Shown here one piece after another: positions 41,101 through 50,100 of a stretch of 64,000 nucleotides of DNA (its first letter is position 1; the number at the start of each line of letters is the position of its first letter). The DNA comes from Siphonodentalium dalli (taxonomy: Eukaryota; Mollusca; Scaphopoda; Gadilida; Siphonodentaliidae), in contig CP136064.1 of the NCBI GenBank assembly GCA_032622095.1, positions 260,875,863 through 260,939,862 on the forward strand. Direction: 5' to 3'. The notes beneath the pieces were generated by a model. That model worked only from the letters and a program-made list of their open reading frames with translations. It was not told the DNA's origin and did no database searches. Position numbers and translations under genes: made by a program.

Positions 41101-44100
41101 CCGATCCTTATTCTGATCATTAAACCCATTCTATAATAATGATATGCAACGGTCATTGAAACAGTGTCAGGTTAACCCAAATGTATTATTGTTGTGCAAA
41201 TGTGATTCGGACTCCGGGATGAGGAATGAAGAAGAATCGGTGTCTGTGACTGATATTGATATAGATATATTTACATACTAAGTGTTGTCATCACTAAATC
41301 CAGCATTCTCATTGGTCGGCGCCCACGTGGCTAGTTGCAGTTATTTCTCGGTGAATGCGCAACGGCTCATAACACCAAGCTCATAACACCATCGATACGT
41401 CATGGGTTTGGAAAGACGAACGCGTAATGTTTTGGGCAAATTTGGACTCGCGCAGGATTGACTTAATACATCATCGGGTTTCAATATGAAGAGAAATTGT
41501 TCCTATTAACTTTTGCCAAGGGTGCTATTGGGTATTTTGGGCTGTTTTTGTCACGATACACTTTTCGATTTAAATACATTTACAAAAGTGGCTTTTTCGT
41601 TAAATGTATATAAATATAAGGATTAACTGTCATGTGGACTATTTTTATGGAGATGTAACCGTGAGGTAAGTGGTCATAACTTGTATGTAAAACCCTTTGG
41701 GTTTTACACAAGTTATGTCCACTTACCTCATGGTTACATCTCCATAAAAACAGTCCACATGACAGTTAATCCTTATTTAAAATTTATTTTATTAAATTTA
41801 CACCATTAAATACGTCAAAGAGTCTTTATTTATCTAGGGATGTGGGCAAACAACGAATAGTTAAGTGAAACTTCATCACATGTTATAGAAGCCGCTGTTA
41901 GTTTCACGTCCCATTTAATGATTTAAGTATGTTTTATGGAGGTTTTGGATCAGGAAATAAATAGAATCTACAATTCGTCCCCATTTTATAGATCAATTTA
42001 CAAAACTTGTCCAGTAAATTAGATCTGGCCCTTGCCACAAAGGCTTGGTCCAGACCTAATTTACTGGACTCGTTTTGTAAATTTCGATATAAACTGGGGA
42101 CGAAATGTAGATCATCTATACATGACTTGTTAGTCGACTTATGGTTTGGCGAGGGACGGTTGGCGGGCGGGCGGGCGGACCTAAAGAATGCCTTATAACT
42201 TGGACATTTTTTTTTTTATGGCGGCAGTTCCCAATAACTATTTACTGCCTGTAGAAAATGGATCACGTCCGAACTTTTTTACAAGAGTTATCCATCTTAG
42301 ATGGTTTTTAGTTAAGTTTTTCACCGATAGCGCGATAACTCACGCAAATATTAACCAATTTCAACAATATTTGGTATATGAGACTCTTGCAACAATATCT
42401 CGGACGAGTTCGAAAACCAAGTTTGTCCGAATTTTATTCCGGAGTTATGGGTCTTAGTTTGTCTATTTTTACCAATTTTATCACCGTTAGCGCGAAAACT
42501 CGATGAAATATCAACCAATTTCAACAATATTTGGTATATGAGTCTCCTGCAACAATATCTCGGACGAGTTCGAAAACCAGGTTTGTCCGAATTTTCGCGG
42601 AGTTATGGGTCTTAGTTTGTCTATTTTTTTTCTCATTGAAATGCCACTATAGTTTCATGATCTTTTCAAGACCTTCGGAAAAGCTACATCTAACTAGATT
42701 GTTCACTTGGTCTAAATTATTTCTTTTTGACTTTCCATACAGAGTATGTTGATGATGATGGAGTGCGGTGGACCTTGGAGAAGAAGAGGCCGTCTGTGAC
42801 ATTCTTAATGAACTTCTATAACATAAACTGGAAATCACGCAATAATCACTACGTGAAGCACACGGACATCAAACTCAAAGGTACAATTCTTCTCAGTACA
42901 GGCCATGTTCAGGAGTGAGCGGATGTTTCAGGAATACAATTGTTTTAAACACCTGAGATTCCAAGAGAAATCCTCTATTCAATGCATAAGTTTGCACTCC
43001 AAAATACACGTAATAATATTCGCTTTTGAATTTGCCAGTATCAAAATAGGCCATAATTACCTGAGCTACTTTCGACGAGCATTAAATGTCACAGAAAGAT
43101 GCAGTGAACACAAAAATTGGACCCTGAGCAAATACTGCACCATTAGTATTCATTAAAACATCATGCACTGCTTTCTCTTCAATTTAATTATAAAAATTAA
43201 GTAGAACCATAAACGTTACAGAGCAAGCCTTGAAATAGGGTGTCTGTCATTTGCAGAATGAGGTCCCCAGAGGGTGAATTTGGTGATGCTAGCCCGCTAT
43301 ACGGGGTAGCATCACTAAATTCACCCTCTGGGGACCTCATTCTGCAAATGACAGACACCCTATTTCAAGGCTTGTTACAGAGTGAAAAAAGATGCAGTGA
43401 ACACAAAAATTGGACCCTGAGCAAATACTGCACCATTAGTATTCGTTAAAACATCATGCACTGCTTTCTCTTCATTTTAATCATAACAATTAAGTATTAC
43501 CATAAACGTTACAGAGTGAAGACAGCTCTAGCTTTTCTTCCCAATGTCTACAGGTGCAATTTTAATGTGACTTTTGATAAACTATTTGAAAAAAAATTAC
43601 CGAAAAATAGAAGAAACAGAACATGTATTTACAGTGGTATATCGATTATATTTACAGTCGATTAATTTGTTTTGTTATCTTCTGCATCAGGATGTTTTGC
43701 AATACCTCTTACCAAACTATGTACACATAATTTTGGGATTCATATTCATGCCCAAAGTAGGGCCCGACGAATCAGCAATTTCAACATCGAAATTGAATTG
43801 AATCTCGAATCGAATCTTTTTTAAACACTTTAGTTAATTCGCGGTACCGATCAGTGGGAGGTACAAGCAAAAATGTCAGATGATTCTATAACGTCAGTGA
43901 GACAACTCAGATTACGAGGAGGTTCATTGAACTTAATTTCTATGACATGATATGAACAATATTTAATCAGAGTTTAAAACAGTTTAATATATTTTGTGCC
44001 ACTGCCACTATGCGTGAAAAGTAAGCAGTTTGGAACTTTAAAGTCAATGGAGTCCGATTCGAGTCATTGCAAACGGAAACTCTTCTGTGCATGTACGCTT

Positions 44101-47100
44101 CAACCTGTTGTGCACAGCAGGCACGCGCGATATTAAAATTGCGACTTGTGACTTGGGAATGACAGATTACAGAGAACTCTAGTATCCCAACTTAGGCTGT
44201 ACGTCGGAAAGCTGAATGGTCAACAATATTCCATTTCCCAGATAACATATATGCTGTTTAAAGATGTTGGTCGAATTTGGAGACGACATGATGGAGCCCA
44301 AAATGTTCATTTAATATATTTATATCGTTATAAATTTTGAATGAAAAAAATATGATATTATTTGATTGAGCTGAGTAACGCAATATAGGCTTTTCTGGTA
44401 AGAATGTCAGATACCGACATACAAATATGTCCCACAAGAAATGCACTCGCTTCGGCAGCTGGGACCGGGCTATATTGCGACATTGCTGGTTTTATGTGGT
44501 GGAGGAAACTGTGTGCGCTACGATTATGGTACAGCCGTGATGAACCATCACAGACCTACCTGCAGGTTGCACCGACCTTCCACGAGTAACCAGCGCTGGG
44601 ACTGGGAGGCCAATACATATATATGAGCAGTGAGCTTTTGGGTACTTACCCTATACACATTGGACCACGGAGGTCCCAGATGGTCGTGGAAAGAGACTCA
44701 GGTTAAGTATTGGGGATATAATGAACAATTTTTTATAGATAATGCAGTCTATTCCCGGTGATAAAGGACTTGTATATAACGATTCGAAATATCCCAAATC
44801 ACCCAACCGCTTTTGAATCGAATTGAATCGGAATGTAAGAGGTCCCCAGAGGGTGAATTTGGTGATGCTAGCCCACTATGCGGGATCTCGTCATTAAATT
44901 CACCCTCTGATTAATATGACAAAGATTTCTCTTTATTTATAGATGAGCGCCGCCCTACAGTAAATGAGCTGTCAAATCAAAAAGGAGTGGTACAGAAAGC
45001 GAGCGGATGGAAACTCTATCACCTAGGTGCTCAATTAGAAGATTTGGTATGTAACTCTATCCATTAAAATTTTGGTTAAAGGTACTCATACTCAATCTGA
45101 TCAGACGGTTCCCATATCATCAAGTTGCAACAACAACATTTCTTCAAAATACGCTTTAGTTATCAGAATCGATTAATTACAACAAAATAATGCTAACCAC
45201 TGTCAACTATTTTATAAAATTTCCCAAAATGTGTTATTTATCAACATGTTTTTCAAAGAAATATGGGCATATTATTACTTGATTGTCACGAAATTTGGTC
45301 ATATTAGGCCAAAAAAAAAAGTGATTTGATTCTCGGGCAATTTTTTTTGAGAATCGATGAGGGAGCGAGGGTTTTATTTTTATTTTTTATTTTCGTTATG
45401 GGGATAATGCCCATAGTTTAAAGCATGGGCTATACTTTCCCAGGTTAAGAAAATGTAAGGAGAACATTGTTTTGATATTATTTTATAAACTAATGTATTC
45501 CACTAAAGAATGACCATAATAAGATCGTTCTCAACGTTGTAGATGGACCAGTCTACTAACGTTTTATCACCTGTTGTCACATTTAATGGGAAGATAATAT
45601 TTGCGTTTCTAATATTGTTTCGTAACAAGCATGTTTAATAACAACAAACAGAGCTAAATATCCGGTTCAATTACTCAAATAAAAATACGGAAATTGAATA
45701 CAAACAAAAGATATATATAGTGATCTTCATAGAAAGTCTAGAATGACTTATTCTGCTGTATCTGAATAAGTATTGTGTAACTCAATACATGCCAGCCATA
45801 ACAACTTCAAATATTAAACCATCGACGTATATTGTGTAGATCGATGATTAAACCAGCATATACATCGCTAATACGCACCATATTTCTTTCCGGTTTGTGT
45901 TCCCGAAATTGTAAATCTCAGAATTGTTTCCCGTTTAGCGTTTACCTTTTCGAATTGATAAAATACCGAAATATTTGAACACATTTGACTCAATAAACTT
46001 GGTGTTTGGGCTCCTTGTGGTGACAATATACCCAGGGAAGGATCCAGGGCTCTTTTGATACCTGTTACAGGTTTGGGCGCCCAAACTCTGGTGGCCCAAA
46101 TGTCCCCAAATTGCAAGTGGATAGTTTTATTAAAGCTGAATTTTCTAAATTTTGAAGGAAATTTATTATAATTCAACAACATGCAATGCAAATCATCAAT
46201 ATACAGTTGATATAGAGCCTTTATTTGCTTAATCAAGTGTCCAGTGAGAAATATTTTAACCCTTTAAAATGGCTTTAATGACTGGGGCTTCTTGAAATTT
46301 TGCAAAAATCCTGTGCCAATGCATTCTCTTATATAAATGAGAGTCTCCCATCAAAGGAGAATCGCATATATAAGATAATACATTGGCCTTTATCTTGACC
46401 TTGTAAGCCAGTGCATTTTCTTATGTTTTATCTTTAATGTTGCACCTAAGGGAGGGGGCGACCCCCTCCCGTACCTACCCCCATCTCGGGCCTACGGCCC
46501 TTGGGATATGCCTTCGGCATATTATGGTCCCAAAACAGGTGTCCCCAAAAAATCCCTGGATCCATCCCTGAATATACCTGGTAGTTATCGTTGCCTAGTG
46601 TCTGTTTTTTAATACCAACACATACACCATTGTATGTCTATCATATTCGGTGTTTGAAACATAACTAATTTCTGTTTTCTAGTTTCCTATTTTCGTGTTA
46701 TCATTTGACAGCGTGGTCAAATTTGAAAAATCGTAATAAAATGGTTCAACGCGGGCCTTTTTTCCAGACGCGGCTATGCCCGAGAATCAAAACCCTTTTT
46801 ATGTTTACCCATACCATAGTATGGTAAACATAATGTCGACGTCCGGATTGACCACTCGTCGTGTGTCTGTCCGTCTGTCTGTCTGTCTGTCTGTCCGTGG
46901 ACACTTTACGCATGGTGCGATAACTCAAAATTTTTCTATCCGATCGGAACCAAATTTTGTATATGAGTTTCGCAGACCAAAATACAGATCGAGTTCAAAT
47001 ATGGGTTTGATCCGAATTTTTTTGACGGGTTATGGCCCTTTTTCGACCTCGAATTCACGCATGCTGTCATAACTCGAACAATTTTTATCTGATCGGAACC

Positions 47101-50100
47101 AAATTTGGTATGCGATTCTCAGAGCTCAAAATACAGATCGAGTTTATTTTAAAGGAGTTATGACCCTTTTTTCAAAAATAAAATTAAAAAAACTAAAATC
47201 CGATGCTAAAATACAGATCGATTTAATGACCCTTTTTTCAAAAATAAAATTAAAAAAACTAAAATCCGATGCTAAAACCGAAGTATATTTTGTCCGTTTG
47301 TGTTCATATTTGATATGTAGGTTTATGATGACATGCCCCTCATCTGTATAGTTTTTGGTATTGATTGGTTGATCGGTTTAGAAAATAATGAACCCTTTAC
47401 ACACATGCTATCCAATGCAATAAGTTGAACATATTTCTTCTGATCTGCCTCATATTTCTTACCTAGGTTTTTCTTAGCATGTTCTTCGTTTGTATGGTTT
47501 TTGGTATTGTTTAATTAACCCTTTTTTCACTCTTATGTTTACTTAGAATTCACCCAAGCTGCTATGACTCAAAACATTTTTCATCTGATCAGCACCAAAT
47601 TTGGTATATGAATTTATCACCCCCCCTAAATACAGATCAAGTTTGAATATGGGTTTGATCCGATATATTTTAACAGAGTTATGACCCTTTATAATTCAAG
47701 TAATTACTGCTGGGAATTTTAAGAGAACATATCTGGCAGACCATGTGTGTAATTGAAATGAGTTAATTATCACTAGGGACATGCTATAAAGCCTGATAGT
47801 GGTACTCTTGGCTGGCAGGATTTGTTATCATATTAATGTCAAATTGATTGATGGCTATCTGGTGGAGTTCTGTTTTCTGTGCAATATTAAGTTAGCCCCT
47901 TTACTGAAACAGGTTCATTACTAAAGTTTATGTAAACACAATAGGACACCTATTCTAAAATATTAAATTGGAATAGTCCATTGTTACTTTGTAGGGATGT
48001 TTTACAGACATTGTTGTCTACATACACTGTTGTCTTATCTTAGACAAAAATTAATCCACACATTCCCAGTTCCATGATAAGATGTCATTGCAAATGATTA
48101 ACCCTCTCCACACATCATATGGTTTTGATGCTTTTCATTTGATCATTCTCCTATATTATGTCCAGGTTGATGGTGATCCACTTTTGATTTGCATGGATTT
48201 GGGATTAAAATTAAACCATTCCATAGACACATATTATGCGATAGACAGATATAATATTATCCATTTCACTTTGATCCAGGTTCAGTAAGGGTTTCAATAA
48301 ATCACCAATTATATATTCATCATTAGAGGAAATGTCTTATTTTGAAATTCCCTCAATTGCATTTGGGCTCCAGGGTAATATTAATGGTGCTGGTATTCTT
48401 GAGACTGACTTATTGTATGGGTTTCTAAATCCAATGACATGCTTTGTATAGACTATTTTGTGTTTATCAGTTCATTAGTTTGGGTAAGATTAACCCTATT
48501 CTATCCGATTTGATAACTCAAATATTTCCATTGATTATGTTTATACATGTAGTTCTTGGCATAGTTGACAAGAACACACCCCTAACCTGCATAGTGAGGG
48601 TCATTTGGTTTATTTGCTTAAAAATATTAACATCCTCCGCCAATCCTGTTGACACAATGTGATAACTAAATATTTTTCACATGATCACTATGTGAATTGT
48701 TGAAACTTTAGCACTCATGAAAAGGTTGATGTAAGGATTTATAAAATTTATAAAAATAGCTAATCGCTATCGCCAAGGTATGGGTTAAACATCTGCCGAT
48801 CGTGATCGGCCTCTCGTTTTTTTTGGCCTTACCACTTGAATTTAGAGTTATCCATCTTCATCTGCAATTTTGTCTGAGATTGTCACCTTGACAAATTTTT
48901 TCCAGGCCCCAAATAGGTACAATCTCAAGAAATAACAAATTTCAAAACTCGATATCTGATCACTCTGAGCTTTGATGGGTGGGTTCCTCAACTCGATTCA
49001 AATATTTTTTACCCCCGAAGCCAAAGAAATAGTAATTCGGGAGCGTTAATTCGGATTATTCATCTTTAAACATTTATATATACTAAATACTCAGTTATAA
49101 AAGTATACATTGGCCTAACAATATTTAACTTGACCTTGTAAGCCAGTGCCTTCTCTTATATATGCGAGGCTCCCTATGGGAGACTCGCATAAATAAGAGA
49201 ATGCTCTGGCACAGGATCTTTAATGCTGCACCAGTGCAGGTCCTGTCATGAAAGGGTTAATCTGGCCTGTGAATCCTGAACAAAACCGTAGCATGCAGAT
49301 ATCCTTCATCCCATTGTGCTTCATGAATATATCAAAAGTTCATTCACATCTGCCACTGAATTTTCCACACTAAGAACTGCTTGTAAAAATTTTAATTATT
49401 TTATCAATAAGCTTATCACCATCAGGTTATGAAACATCAACACACAATTTGTTCAAACAAGCTGAAAGTCACACACAAAATTACTGTAATGTGTTTTGTT
49501 AGGATCTTTAGATTAAGATATGACCAGAAATGCATAATTTACCAAGATACATGAGTCCTCTGGCCTAAATGTGTCTGCTATATAAATGGCTAGTTTCAAC
49601 TTCAAAAATTGCACCGTACAGAGTGTCCCCCGCAAAGGTGGCTTTCCGCTGAGATTTTCTGAGGTGGCTTAATATGAAAGATTTATTAACCCTTTCATGA
49701 CGGGACCTTCCTGAATTTTTGCGAAAAACCCTGTGCCAATGCATTCTCTTATATAGGTCGCATCGTATAAAATGCTTTGGCCTAACAAATTTTATATTAT
49801 TTTTTACAATTATTAAAGAATGTAAGAAAAAAATGAAAAAAAAATTGTTAAAGAATGTAAGAAATAATGATTATAAAAAAATTATTATTTTTTTTTTTAA
49901 ATTGTTAAAGAATGTAAGACAAAATTATAAAAAATTATAAAAATTGTTAAAGAATGTATTTAAGAGTTTTTTTTAATAATTGATAAAAAAAATTTAAAGA
50001 ACGTAAGAAAAACTGATAAAAATGATAAATTGTTAGGCCAATGTGTTCTCTAATATATGCGAGGTGACCAATGGTCGACTGACATATATTAGAGAATGCA

